Positions 53,830 through 62,897 of a stretch of 64,000 nt of DNA are shown here, in pieces. Origin of the DNA: Natronosporangium hydrolyticum (GTDB lineage: Bacteria; Actinomycetota; Actinomycetes; Mycobacteriales; Micromonosporaceae); assembly GCF_016925615.1 (NCBI RefSeq), contig NZ_CP070499.1:248001-312000 (forward strand), written 5' to 3'. Below the pieces are notes generated by a model. It was given only the letters and a program-made list of their open reading frames with translations. It was not told where the DNA came from and did no database searches. The position numbers were made by a program, and so were the translations under genes. The number at the start of each line of letters is the position of its first letter. Within the stretch, counting starts at the first letter, position 1.

Positions 53830-54474
53830 TCAGGCGTACCCCCCGGCGGTCGGCCCAGCCGGCTGGGTCCCGGGCTCCAGCGCCCGCAGCAAGTGGTGCA
53901 TCCCCGATGAGGGATTGTCGTGGGGGAAGTTCGTGCCATCCTTCGCATGCCGCTCTTCCAGCTTCGCTGCCCGCGCTGCCGCCATTTTGCGCAACGGCAA
54001 GTAGAACCCGCTGTCAATGCTCTTGGCGGATCGGCCGTCGAGTTTACGGCTCAACCGCTCGGCCTCTGCGGTTGCTACTTGCTTGGTGAACTCTTGGTGA
54101 TGGAGGACAAGCCAGAGTTCGAAGCACGGGTTCGAGATGGCCAGCCTGATGCCTCGTGCCTCCGCTAGCTGCCGGGCCTCGGCGAGGTTCGGATGATTCC
54201 TCGGCCACTCCACGTCGAAGACACACCAGCACGCATCGACTTCGGGGTCCTCGAGCCGGTCGGCGGCCATCTGGACCAGGGTCAACGGCACTCCCTGCCT
54301 CGGATGGAGTTCAAGATTCAAGGCGGTGTCTCGAACCACCTCGGGAAGTCGTTTTAGTCCTCTGATGTAATCCGGTTCGGAGTTTTTGCCTTCGCAAAAG
54401 ACCACAACCGTGCGGAGTTCGGGGCGGCGGGCGGTGGCGCGTCTGAGCGGTTTCGTGTCTCGGCGGCGTCTCAT
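53830..54474 (-). CDS. RloB-like protein (AbiLii-type)
   Basis: A 214-residue protein with the RloB pattern. An arginine-rich start is followed by VVVFCEGKNSEPDYIRGLKR, a TOPRIM-like motif with acidic residues Glu28 and Glu33. CVFDVEWPRNH (acidic pair) and AISNPCFELWLVLHH come next. Proteins of this family are partners of an AAA ATPase in the AbiL abortive-infection system and in anticodon-nuclease-like loci. It lies 6 bases downstream of the ATPase on the same strand, so both form one operon. The catalytic activity is predicted to be nucleic-acid cleavage. Confidence 0.85.
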   Translation of the reverse strand: MRRRRDTKPLRRATARRPELRTVVVFCEGKNSEPDYIRGLKRLPEVVRDTALNLELHPRQGVPLTLVQMAADRLEDPEVDACWCVFDVEWPRNHPNLAEARQLAEARGIRLAISNPCFELWLVLHHQEFTKQVATAEAERLSRKLDGRSAKSIDSGFYLPLRKMAAARAAKLEERHAKDGTNFPHDNPSSGMHHLLRALEPGTQPAGPTAGGYA

Positions 54475-54480
54475 CGTTGC

Positions 54481-55797
54481 TTAGCCGATCAATCCGAGAG
54501 CCCGAAAGAACTCGGTTTGGTCGACCTGGGGAAGGCCTCCGAACCTGCCATGCAAGTAGGCGTTTTCCAGGTTCTGGGACTTGCGAACCCGCTCACCGGC
54601 GAAGTCGGCGAGCGCGCCGAGCCGGGTGGCGCCGTCGCGTCGTTTCTCTGTGAGCCAGACCTCGTCGCGGTTCAAGTGGTTGAGCAGGCTGGTGTCGTGA
54701 GATGTAAAGACCAGCTGGGCGCCGTACGGATTGGTGACCGTGCTGCGGAAGATCCGCAGCAGCTCCGCCGATAGCGTCGGATGCAAGCTGGCGTCCAGTT
54801 CGTCGACGACGATGATCGATCCTGTCTGCAGCGCAGTCAATACCGGTCCGATCAGTCCGAACCAGGTCCTGGTCCCCTCCGATTCCGCCGAGAAGTCGAG
54901 TGGAGTCGGACCATCGCCGGAGCTGTGGACCAGCCGTAACCGGCGCTGGGTACGAGTCTCGCCGGAACTCGCGAGGAGCACCTCCTGCTCGTCGATCACG
55001 ACATCCTCGATACCGAGATCAGCAATCCGCAGTAGCGCCAGTGCCTGTTCGCGGCTGCTCAGCGCGGGCCACTTAGTGCCCTGGCCCTCGACGGAGAAGA
55101 GTGACGGTTGATCGGTGTCGGGGCCGTCGAACAACCGCGTGGTGCTGACCGTGCCCAGCGCACGCGGCCTCGATCTGCCACCGCGGTTGGCGAATGCGCC
55201 CGCTCGTGGTCGCTGTGGTGTCTGGCCCATGACTTGGATTCGAAGGATGTCTCGAGCGAAAGTCGACACCAGTGGCTCATCGAAGCGTCGGGCGACCGAT
55301 AGCGCCAAGGCTCGTTGGGTGAGGAGGTCACGAGTGCCGGACAGGCCACCGAGACCGCGTTGTAGTTTCAGTTCGGAACCTTCGCGTTCGAAGACCCGAC
55401 GTCGTTTCTTCTCCGGGTAGTGGAAGAGGCCCTCGTACAAGACCCGGTCTGGGTTGAGTTCCAGGACGTACTCGAAGCGCACTCCGTCGACGGTGGCCTC
55501 AAGGACGAACGCGCTGGACTCCGTCGGTCCGGCGCCGAAGGCGAACGGTTCCAAGGGGATGTCGTCCTCCCAGAACCGGAGCGAATCCTCAACGGCGTTG
55601 CGGAGCCAGGCCAGGGCGCCGACCACGTTCGACTTTCCGGAGGCGTTGGGGCCGTACACCGCAGCTAACGTCAGCAGGCTGGCGCCGAGGCGGGGTGCCT
55701 CCCGGGCCGCCTCCCGGTCCCGGTCGACCGCCACCATCGACAGCTCGACCCCTTCGGCGAGCGACCGGTAGTTGCTGGCCTCGAACCTGATCAGCAC
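54481..55797 (-). CDS. AAA ATPase of an RloAB/AbiL-like defence pair
   Basis: A 438-residue SMC/RecF-like ATPase. Walker A is VYGPNASGKSNVVGAL near residue 50. The C-terminal half has a SEGTRTWFGLIGPVL signature-like segment, Walker B TGSIIVVDELDASLHPTL and the D/H-loop FTSHDTSLLN. It is the AAA_15/AAA_21 type found as AbiLi or RloA. With the RloB protein downstream it forms a two-gene defence unit. It begins MLIRFEASNYRSLAE, standard for the family. Several features of this region suggest mobility. Confidence 0.88.
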   Translation of the reverse strand: MLIRFEASNYRSLAEGVELSMVAVDRDREAAREAPRLGASLLTLAAVYGPNASGKSNVVGALAWLRNAVEDSLRFWEDDIPLEPFAFGAGPTESSAFVLEATVDGVRFEYVLELNPDRVLYEGLFHYPEKKRRRVFEREGSELKLQRGLGGLSGTRDLLTQRALALSVARRFDEPLVSTFARDILRIQVMGQTPQRPRAGAFANRGGRSRPRALGTVSTTRLFDGPDTDQPSLFSVEGQGTKWPALSSREQALALLRIADLGIEDVVIDEQEVLLASSGETRTQRRLRLVHSSGDGPTPLDFSAESEGTRTWFGLIGPVLTALQTGSIIVVDELDASLHPTLSAELLRIFRSTVTNPYGAQLVFTSHDTSLLNHLNRDEVWLTEKRRDGATRLGALADFAGERVRKSQNLENAYLHGRFGGLPQVDQTEFFRALGLIG

Positions 55798-55939
55798 GGA
55801 CTCAGGCTATCGCACGGTAGAGGCGTCGACACACACAAAACTTCGTAGATTCTTGACGAAAACTGCGCTCATCTCGCACGGGGGGCGTCGCCACCGGGCC
55901 GGGTTGCCTGCCGGTGGGTGGTGGCGTAGCGAGGAGCGG

Positions 55940-57469
55940 CTAGCTGGCGGTGGCGGTTGGGGTGCTGTTCGGCGTCCCGGTCGGCGACGTGGTCGTGGGC
56001 GGGGTGGTGGGGGGCGGGGTCGGGCTGGGTGGTGGCGTGGTCGGCGGCGGGGTGTCCGGCGGTGTCGTGGTTGGCGGCGGGGTGTCCGGCGGTGTCGTGG
56101 TCGGTGGCCGGGTGGTCGGCGTCGGCGAGGTCGGCGGTGGTGACGTCGTCGGCGGTGAGGTGGACGGCGGTGAGGTGGACGGCGGGCCAGACGTTGGTGG
56201 AGTCGAGGGCGGCAGCGTCGGGCTCGGGCCACCAGTTGGGCTCGGCGCAGTGGGGCGCGGCGGGGTGGGGCGCGGTGGGGTGGGGCTCGGTGGGTCCTCC
56301 GCCGGGACCGCACCGACCGGCCGGGTGGCGCCGAAGAACCGGGACCACCACACCGGTGAGACCTTCACCACCTCATTCCGGTTCGGGGCGTGGACCATCT
56401 GCCCGTCGCCCACGTACATGCCGACGTGGTGGATGGACTGCCAGTTCGGCGCGGAGCTGAAGAAGACCAGGTCGCCCGGGAGCAGGCCGCGCTGGGCGGC
56501 CGCCGCCGAGCGGGTCACCACCCGGTCGCTGGTGCCGTTGTACTGGTCGGCGGCGACTCGGGGGAGGGAGTGGCCGGCGTGTCGGTAGGCGGCCCAGACC
56601 AGGCCGCTGCAGTCGAACCGGTCCGGCCCTTGGGCGCCCCATTGGTACGGCTTGCCTAGTTGGCCGAGCGCGAAGCTGACCGCCCGGAGCGCGTCCGGGT
56701 GCGCCTCGAAGCCGTCGACCGGCTGTGAGTCGGGGAACCGGTCGCTGGCGCCGGCCTGCTCGGAGGCCTCCCGTTGCCGCTCCTGCTGGGCTAGCGCGGC
56801 GAGGTTGCGCTGGTGCAGGTCGTCGAGTTCGAGTTGCAGGTCGGACAGCTCGGTCGCAAGGTCGTCGAAGAGGTCGCCGAGGTTGGCTTCGGCGTCCTGG
56901 GCGGCGGCGAAGAGTTCGATCGCCGCCTGCTCGGCCTCGCGGGCTTCGACCAACTCGCGGGCGGCGGTGCGGACACCGAGCGGGGCGGCCACCGGCAGCG
57001 GCGCGTGGGCCGAGAGGCCCGGCAGCTTCCGCAGGTATTGGGGGGTGGGGAGGGCCGCGGCGCCCCGGAACGACTCGCCGACCAGCGTGTCGACGGCCTC
57101 CTGTGCGGCGTCCCGGGTGTCCACTGCTTCGGCGAGCTGGATCTCGGCGTACTCGACCGCGGACTGGGCCGGTTCGAGCTCCGGGCTGATCGTCTCCAGT
57201 TGCAGGGTCAGCGCCTCGATCTCGAGCTCCAGCTCGGCGATTTCGGCGGCGAGTGGGCCGTCGACCAGTCGGTCGGGCGTGATCGGGGTCGCCAGGCCAC
57301 CGTCCGGCATCGGGACTTCACCGGCGGCCCGGGGCGGTTCGCCGCCGTCGGGGACCTGGCTGCGGTCGGCGTGGCCAGGGGCGGCCAGCGTCCCCACGAG
57401 CGCTAGACTCAGCACAGTGGAGAGCGCGAGGTGCGCCAGCGGTCGCGTGGCGCGCGCGGGTGTGCCCAT
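55940..57469 (-). CDS. NlpC/P60 peptidoglycan endopeptidase (RipA-like)
   Basis: A 509-residue secreted cell-wall hydrolase. The signal peptide (about residues 10-34, cut after GHA) is followed by a long coiled-coil (roughly 75-250) like RipA and an NlpC/P60 domain (about 265-385). The domain holds catalytic Cys in RFDCSGLVWAAYRHAG and His in SIHHVGMYVGDGQMVH. The last 120 residues are a Pro/Thr tail with PPTTTPPDTP repeats that may span the wall. Such enzymes cut stem peptides during septation. A 7-bp inverted repeat lies about 60 bases upstream. Confidence 0.92.
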   Translation of the reverse strand: MGTPARATRPLAHLALSTVLSLALVGTLAAPGHADRSQVPDGGEPPRAAGEVPMPDGGLATPITPDRLVDGPLAAEIAELELEIEALTLQLETISPELEPAQSAVEYAEIQLAEAVDTRDAAQEAVDTLVGESFRGAAALPTPQYLRKLPGLSAHAPLPVAAPLGVRTAARELVEAREAEQAAIELFAAAQDAEANLGDLFDDLATELSDLQLELDDLHQRNLAALAQQERQREASEQAGASDRFPDSQPVDGFEAHPDALRAVSFALGQLGKPYQWGAQGPDRFDCSGLVWAAYRHAGHSLPRVAADQYNGTSDRVVTRSAAAAQRGLLPGDLVFFSSAPNWQSIHHVGMYVGDGQMVHAPNRNEVVKVSPVWWSRFFGATRPVGAVPAEDPPSPTPPRPTPPRPTAPSPTGGPSPTLPPSTPPTSGPPSTSPPSTSPPTTSPPPTSPTPTTRPPTTTPPDTPPPTTTPPDTPPPTTPPPSPTPPPTTPPTTTSPTGTPNSTPTATAS

Positions 57470-57530
57470 CGTCCTACCGCCCCGTCCGGGATGGCCGCGC
57501 CGGGGTGAGCGCGGTCCTCTCTCTATTTAC

Positions 57531-57556
57531 CGCATCGGCGCTACCGTGTCGATGCG
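57531..57556. promoter_or_regulatory. Inverted repeat between nlpC and mqnE
   Basis: CGCATCG (57531-57537) and CGATGCG (57550-57556) form a 7-bp perfect inverted repeat 60 bases before the endopeptidase start. Possible operator or leader hairpin; regulator unknown. Confidence 0.35.
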
Positions 57557-57654
57557 TGACGGTGGAGCATCACACCCGCGACCATTGCACAAACCGGACG
57601 GAAGATAGCTTACTGGGATGAATAGCGCCGGCTGGGGCCGGTTAAGCTGGCGGC

Positions 57655-58836
57655 ATGGCAGTCACCCTGGAACCAGCGCGTAAGCAGGAGCTCGAGGCGA
57701 AGGTCATGGCCGGCGAGCGGCTCACCCGCGCGGACGGGATCGACCTCTACGAGTGTGACGATCTCACCTGGCTGGGGCGGTTGGCGCACCACCGCCGTAC
57801 CGAGCGCAGCGGTGACCGGGTGATGTACAACGTCAATCGGCACCTCAACCTGACCAATGTGTGCAGTGCATCTTGCGCCTACTGCTCTTTCCAGCGTAAA
57901 CCGGGCGAAAAGGCCGCCTACACCATGCGGGTGGAGGAGGCGGTCGCCAAGGCGGTGGAGATGCGCGACGAGCAGCTCACCGAGCTGCACATCGTCAACG
58001 GCCTGCACCCCACGCTGCCGTGGAAGTACTACCCCCGGGTGCTGCGGGAGCTCAAGGCGGCGCTGCCGGAGGTGAGCCTCAAAGCTTTCACCGCGACCGA
58101 GGTCCAGTGGTTCGAAAAGATCTCCGGCCTGCCCGCCGAGGAGATCCTCGACGAGCTGATGGACGCCGGGTTGGCGTCGCTGACCGGCGGCGGCGCCGAG
58201 ATCTTCGACTGGGAGGTCCGGCAGCACATCGTCGACCACGACACACACTGGGAAGACTGGTCCCGGATCCACCGGCTGGCGCATGCCAAGGGCATGCGGA
58301 CCCCGGCCACCATGCTCTACGGCCACATCGAGGAGCCGCGGCACCGGGTCGACCATGTGTTGCGCCTGCGTGAGCTGCAGGACGAGACCGGTGGTTTCGT
58401 GGTCTTCATCCCGCTGCGCTACCAGCACGACTTCCATGACTCGGCAGACGGCGTGGTCCGCAACCGGCTGCAGGCGCGCACCACGATGGCGTCGCCCGCC
58501 GAGTCGCTGAAGACGTTCGCGGTCTCCCGGCTGTTGTTCGACAACGTGCCGCACGTCAAGTGTTTCTGGGTCATGCACGGGCTGTCGGTCGCGCAACTGT
58601 CGCTCAACTTCGGCGTGGATGATCTGGACGGTTCGGTGGTCGAATACAAGATCACCCACGACGCCGACGAGTACGGCACACCGTCCACGATGCACCGTGA
58701 CGACCTGCTGCACCTGATCTGGGACGCCGGGTTCCAGCCGGTGGAACGCAACACCCGGTACGAGATCGTGCGGGAGTACGACCCGGCGCCGTCGCTGGCG
58801 GAGCGGCGGGCCGAGCCGCAGGCGGTCACGTTCTGA
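57655..58836 (+). CDS. mqnE: Aminodeoxyfutalosine synthase
   Basis: A 393-residue radical SAM enzyme of the futalosine menaquinone pathway. The cluster motif is CSASCAYCSF (CxxxCxxC), the SAM-binding GGGAEIFDWEVRQHIVD loop and the FIPLRYQHDFHDSADG segment follow the MqnE/CofH-like pattern. It joins SAM-derived adenosyl with an enolpyruvyl benzoate. It stands alone here, about 50 kb from the ubiD-ubiA-ubiX operon, as menaquinone genes are often scattered in actinobacteria. Confidence 0.93.
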   Translation: MAVTLEPARKQELEAKVMAGERLTRADGIDLYECDDLTWLGRLAHHRRTERSGDRVMYNVNRHLNLTNVCSASCAYCSFQRKPGEKAAYTMRVEEAVAKAVEMRDEQLTELHIVNGLHPTLPWKYYPRVLRELKAALPEVSLKAFTATEVQWFEKISGLPAEEILDELMDAGLASLTGGGAEIFDWEVRQHIVDHDTHWEDWSRIHRLAHAKGMRTPATMLYGHIEEPRHRVDHVLRLRELQDETGGFVVFIPLRYQHDFHDSADGVVRNRLQARTTMASPAESLKTFAVSRLLFDNVPHVKCFWVMHGLSVAQLSLNFGVDDLDGSVVEYKITHDADEYGTPSTMHRDDLLHLIWDAGFQPVERNTRYEIVREYDPAPSLAERRAEPQAVTF

Positions 58837-58936
58837 GCGCACCCCGCCGGTAGGCGGAAAGCCCCGCGGGTCGCGCATGCCGACCGCCCAGGTCGGGTAC
58901 GGGACGTAGGTTGGTGCGCGGTCGGGGGGTCGAGTG

Positions 58937-59725
58937 ATGCCAGAGTTGCCCGATGTCGAGGGGTACCGCCGAACCTTGGCGGAGCACGGCACTGGTCACC
59001 GGATCCAGCAGGTCGAGGTGCTCGACCCAGGCGTGCTGCGCGACACCGACCCGGCCGAGCTGGCCTCGACCCTGGCCGGTCAACAGCTGCGGCGGCCGGA
59101 CCGGCACGGCAAGTGGCTGCTGGCGCACACCGACGGACCTACCGTGCTGCTGCACTTCGGGATGACCGGGGAGCTGCGGTGGATGCGGTCGGACGAGCCG
59201 CGGCACCGGCATGACCGGGTGGTGTTTCGGCTCGACGACGGGGCGGCGGAGCTTCGCTACCGGGACATGCGCAAACTGCAAGGACTGCGATTGGCGCATG
59301 GGCCCGGTGAGGTCGAACAGGAGTTGGCCGAGCTCGGGCCGGACGCGTTGGGGATCGAGCGGGACGAGTTCTTGACGATGCTGCAGCAGCGGCGCGGCGC
59401 GATCAAGCCGGCGCTGGTCGACCAGAGCCGGATCGCCGGGCTCGGCAATCTGCTCGCCGATGAGATCCTGTGGCGGGCGCGGGTGCATCCCACCACCCCG
59501 GCCCGGCAGCTCACCGACGCGCAGCGGCGCCGGCTCTACGACCAGCTGCGGCGGGTGTTGGCGCGAGCGGTGCCGGCGGGCCGGGTGCCGCCGCTGCCAT
59601 CCTGGCTCACCGGAGTGCGGGATCAGCAGCATCCGCACTGTCCGCGATGCGGAGCCGAACTCTCCCGTACGACGGTCGGCGGGCGCAGCACCGTGTGGTG
59701 CCCGCACTGCCAAGCTTCCGATTAG
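58937..59725 (+). CDS. Formamidopyrimidine-DNA glycosylase family protein
   Basis: A 262-residue Fpg/Nei repair glycosylase. The N-terminus MPELPDVEGYRR exposes the catalytic proline after Met removal, so the ATG at 58937 is fixed; an upstream GTG would destroy it. The helix-two-turn-helix QSRIAGLGNLLADEILWRA and the zinc finger CPRCGAELSRTTVGGRSTVW are present. The second zinc cysteine pair is CPHC. The segment IKPALVDQSRI (Lys) fits the active site. It may act on oxidised pyrimidines or purines. Confidence 0.92.
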   Translation: MPELPDVEGYRRTLAEHGTGHRIQQVEVLDPGVLRDTDPAELASTLAGQQLRRPDRHGKWLLAHTDGPTVLLHFGMTGELRWMRSDEPRHRHDRVVFRLDDGAAELRYRDMRKLQGLRLAHGPGEVEQELAELGPDALGIERDEFLTMLQQRRGAIKPALVDQSRIAGLGNLLADEILWRARVHPTTPARQLTDAQRRRLYDQLRRVLARAVPAGRVPPLPSWLTGVRDQQHPHCPRCGAELSRTTVGGRSTVWCPHCQASD

Positions 59726-59759
59726 TCGCACCGACCGAGGGGGCTGGGGGCGCTCACCT

Positions 59760-59789
59760 CGCTGGCGGCGCCGGCAGGATGCGCCAGCG
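59760..59789 (+). terminator. Hairpin after the glycosylase gene
   Basis: CGCTGGCG (59760-59767) and CGCCAGCG (59782-59789) form a perfect 8-bp stem 34 bases after the stop. A modest candidate terminator. Confidence 0.45.
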
Positions 59790-59907
59790 ACACCCGGTTG
59801 TCACCGAGTTATTACTATGCGATAGTCATCGATATTCAGGTGCGTCTCGGTCCATGGCCAACGCCCGCTTCCCAAACCGGTTGCCGGTTGATCGCAAGGA
59901 GAGGCGA

Positions 59908-60708
59908 ATGTCGACTAACGCCAGCCCATCCTCACTGCTCACGGCGCCCAGCGCCGGCCCGTCGCTGGTCACCCTCCAGTCCTTAGCGGCGGCCGTCGAC
60001 GCGCTTCCCCGTACCGGCCAGGAGCTGGTCGCCGGCAACCTCGACTTCATTACCCGACTCGGGGAGCCCGGCGCGATGGTCGACCGGTTGCGGGCCCTGC
60101 TCGCCGACCCCGCGGCCCTGGCCGAGGTCGCCGGGCGCTCCTACCACCACGTCAACCATTTCGACAAGGTGGTCCTCGTCGACTCCGCAGCCGGGTACCG
60201 GCTGACGCTGCACATCTGGGATCCGCCGTACTCAGCCGCTGAAGTCCGGGAGGAGCTGGTGCACGACCACCGGTTCAGCTTCTGGTCGCACATCCTCACC
60301 GGTGAGTTGCGCTCCGAATACTATGTACCGGTCGATGCCGGTGAGGGGACCACCTATCAACGGTTCCGCTATCTGCGGGAGCCGGCCAGCGGGGTCGAGG
60401 GCGGCAGGTTCGGTGAGTTCTACCAGCATGCTGGTGCGGTGAACCTGCGGGAGGCGGCGCCGACGGTCGACCCCGCCGGGCACTCCTATTATCTCCACAA
60501 CAAGCGGATCCACCGGGTGCTCCTGCCGGAGCGGACGCTGACCGCCACAGTGGTGCTACGGGGGCCGCGGGAACGGGAGACGTCGAATGTCTACAGCACC
60601 GTCTATCCGGAACACGATGTGTTGTCCCGCAACGTTACTTTCGGCGCCGGCGAGCTGGCGGCAAAGTTGGCGAACCTCGCGGCCGCGATGGCGTCGACCC
60701 GGCGGTGA
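59908..60708 (+). CDS. Uncharacterised cupin-fold-like protein
   Basis: A 266-residue soluble protein. The middle has HVNHFDKVVLVDSAAGYRLT, VREELVHDHRFSFWSHIL and HSYYLHNKRIHRVLLPERT, a spacing of His and Glu residues that resembles a cupin metal site as in cysteine-dioxygenase-like proteins. The N-terminus is helical. An AAGGAGAGG ribosome site fixes the ATG. A small cupin and an MFS exporter follow nearby. The activity is unknown; a metal-dependent oxygenase or lyase is possible. Confidence 0.6.
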   Translation: MSTNASPSSLLTAPSAGPSLVTLQSLAAAVDALPRTGQELVAGNLDFITRLGEPGAMVDRLRALLADPAALAEVAGRSYHHVNHFDKVVLVDSAAGYRLTLHIWDPPYSAAEVREELVHDHRFSFWSHILTGELRSEYYVPVDAGEGTTYQRFRYLREPASGVEGGRFGEFYQHAGAVNLREAAPTVDPAGHSYYLHNKRIHRVLLPERTLTATVVLRGPRERETSNVYSTVYPEHDVLSRNVTFGAGELAAKLANLAAAMASTRR

Positions 60709-60717
60709 CCGAGCGGA

Positions 60718-61083
60718 TCAGGCGGCGTCCCGATGCACCGTCTCGGGCGAGAAAGCTGGCAGGCACACGGCTACATATTCGGCGCCGCCCTCGTAGGGCG
60801 TGTGGTAACGAACCCACTCGCCGGCGGTCACCAGGACCGCCTCGCCCGCCTTGACCTCGAGCTGGCCGCCGTCGTGCTCGACCACCAGCACACCACGTAG
60901 GACCAGCGACCACTCGTCGAACTCCGGCCGTTGCCCCGGCTCCCGCCACCCGGTTGGGCTGGTCATTCGGGCGATGCTGACCGCCTCGGTGCCGGTGTTT
61001 ACCCGCCCGGCGAACTCCTCGATCGTCTTAGGTGGTGAACCGGCGGCTTCGACCCTGGTCGGTCGCTGGATGTGTGCAGGCAT
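60718..61083 (-). CDS. Small cupin-domain protein
   Basis: A 121-residue single-domain cupin. The first motif is WREPGQRPEFDEWSLVLRG and the second VKAGEAVLVTAGEWVRYHTP, the conserved G-x-H/E type pattern in which one metal ligand is Glu. It could sense or bind a small ligand or modify a metabolite. The ATG at 61083 is preceded by an in-frame TTG one codon earlier. It is convergent with the previous gene and divergent from the MFS exporter. Confidence 0.72.
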   Translation of the reverse strand: MPAHIQRPTRVEAAGSPPKTIEEFAGRVNTGTEAVSIARMTSPTGWREPGQRPEFDEWSLVLRGVLVVEHDGGQLEVKAGEAVLVTAGEWVRYHTPYEGGAEYVAVCLPAFSPETVHRDAA

Positions 61084-61169
61084 CAAGCGAGACTAGCCGA
61101 TCCGTCCACCAACCGTGACGGCTACCTCACCACATTGACTGTGGTGGTTCGCTGTGGAACCGTTGCCCA

Positions 61170-62456
61170 GTGCCGCTGCGCTCCCGCCTCGGGCTGCTTG
61201 CCCAGCATGACTTTCGCCAACTCTTCGCCTCGACCACGGTCAGCCAGATCGGCCTGCAGATCACCCAACTGGCGATGTCGCTGGTGGCGATCGACCAGCT
61301 CGGTGCCGGTGAGTTCGAGGCCGGGCTGCTGATAACCGTCCAGTTCTCCGCCTTCCTCCTGATGGGGTTACCCGCCGGGGCGTTGGTGGATCGGCTGCGG
61401 CGACGCAGCGTCCTGATCGCCAGTGACCTGGGTCGAGCGGTGCTGCTGGTCTCCGTGCCGGTGGCGTGGTGGGCCGAGCTGCTGACGATCTGGCACCTCT
61501 ACCTGGTCGCCTTCGGCTATGGCGCGATGACCGTCTTCTTCGACGCCGCCTACCAGAGCTACCTGCCCCACCTGGTCGGCCGCCGCGGCCTGGTCGAGGG
61601 CAACGCCAAACTGGAGGCGGTGCGCGCGGTGTCGCAGACGGCCGGGCCGGGGCTGGCAGGGCAGCTGGTCCGGCTCCTGGGGGCGCCGGTGGCGCTGTTC
61701 GTCGACGCGTTGACGATGGCGGCGTCGGTGCTCTTCTATGCCCGCATCCGCAGCCGTGAGCAGCGTCCGGCCCGGCAACCCGGCGCCCGGCTGCGCCGGG
61801 AGATCGCTGAGGGCCTGCGGTTCGTGTTCGGGCAACCATTGCTACGAGCGATCGTGATGTGCACCGGCACGTTCAACCTCTTCTTCGCGCTCTACACGGC
61901 GATGCTGATCTTCTTCCTGCGGCGAGACCTGGAGATCGGCCCCGGCGCCATCGGGCTGGTCCTGTCGATCTTCAGCCTCGGTGGCCTGCTCGGCGCCGTC
62001 TTCGCCCGCCGGTTCGCCAGCTGGGTCGGCCAGGGCCGGGCGATCTGGATGTCGACGGCGTTCGGGACCCCGTTCCTGCTGCTGATGCCGTTCGCCGAGG
62101 TGGGCTGGCGGCTGTGGTTGGCGGCCGCCGCCAGCGCCGTCGCCGCCGCCGGCGGGGTGATCTACAAGGTGACCCAGGTCAGCTTCCGGCAGGCGCTCAC
62201 CCCCGACCACCTGCTGGGGCGGATGAACGCTACCGTCCGGTTCCTGGTGTGGGGGGCGATGCCGGTCGGTGGGCTGCTCGGCGCCGTGCTGGGGGACCGG
62301 TTCGGCGCCCGGGTCGCGGTGGGGGTCGCGGTGGTCGGCATGTGTTCGGCGTTCCTGCCGGTGTTCCTGTCCGGGTTGCGGAGCATGCGCACGCTGCCGG
62401 TCGAGCCGGTCGGTGTTGACCGGCCGTCACCGGATCCGGATGTTCGCGTAGGCTAA
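61170..62456 (+). CDS. MFS exporter (EntS-like)
   Basis: A 428-residue transporter with about 12 helices. RSRLGLLAQHDFRQLFASTT starts it, followed by the loop-2 motif ALVDRLRRRSVLIASDLGRA, typical of EntS/MdtG-like drug or siderophore exporters. The GTG start lacks a clear ribosome site. It is divergent from the small cupin gene. Substrate unknown. Confidence 0.82.
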   Translation: MPLRSRLGLLAQHDFRQLFASTTVSQIGLQITQLAMSLVAIDQLGAGEFEAGLLITVQFSAFLLMGLPAGALVDRLRRRSVLIASDLGRAVLLVSVPVAWWAELLTIWHLYLVAFGYGAMTVFFDAAYQSYLPHLVGRRGLVEGNAKLEAVRAVSQTAGPGLAGQLVRLLGAPVALFVDALTMAASVLFYARIRSREQRPARQPGARLRREIAEGLRFVFGQPLLRAIVMCTGTFNLFFALYTAMLIFFLRRDLEIGPGAIGLVLSIFSLGGLLGAVFARRFASWVGQGRAIWMSTAFGTPFLLLMPFAEVGWRLWLAAAASAVAAAGGVIYKVTQVSFRQALTPDHLLGRMNATVRFLVWGAMPVGGLLGAVLGDRFGARVAVGVAVVGMCSAFLPVFLSGLRSMRTLPVEPVGVDRPSPDPDVRVG

Positions 62457-62465
62457 CGAGCCGTT

Positions 62466-62897
62466 ATGGCTGACCGGTCCGATCGTTTCCCCCGCCGCGA
62501 CGATGACGGGCGGGTGGTCGGGCTGACCGACCTGCTGGCGTTGACCGCGGCCGGGCTGATCACCTGCTTCGCAGTGGTGCTGCTGGTCGATGCCTCCGGC
62601 GCGGCGATCGGGTGGGGCGAGTTCGGCCAGGCGAGCGGCTGGCTGACCTTGGTGCTGCCGGCGTGGCTGTTCATCATTGAGGAGCTGCGGGCCTGGCAGG
62701 CGGTGCGGGGCCGGCTGGCGGTGGTGATCTCCGGTGGCCTGGTCGCGATGGCGGTGGGGCTGCTGATCGCCGGAGTGGCCCCCGGGCCACCGCTGATCTC
62801 CAGCGGGGTGGGGGCGGCGGCGGCCGCGTTCGCGTACGCGGTCTACTGGTTCTATGGCATCCGGTGGCTGGCTCGCCGGGAAGGGAGTCTGCAATGA
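62466..62897 (+). CDS. Small integral membrane protein
   Basis: A 143-residue protein of four predicted helices (about 22-42, 55-70, 83-103, 112-130) with a charged start (MADRSDRFPRRDDDGR). No family was recognised. It overlaps the next gene by 4 bases and so is likely co-expressed with the DUF4229 protein. Confidence 0.6.
   Translation: MADRSDRFPRRDDDGRVVGLTDLLALTAAGLITCFAVVLLVDASGAAIGWGEFGQASGWLTLVLPAWLFIIEELRAWQAVRGRLAVVISGGLVAMAVGLLIAGVAPGPPLISSGVGAAAAAFAYAVYWFYGIRWLARREGSLQ

Noticed and set aside
57470-57654. c-di-AMP (ydaO) riboswitch upstream of the NlpC/P60 gene
   Set aside because: Such riboswitches are known before actinobacterial wall hydrolases and disA is present, but the leader is short and I could not find the conserved GGGAACC-type core.
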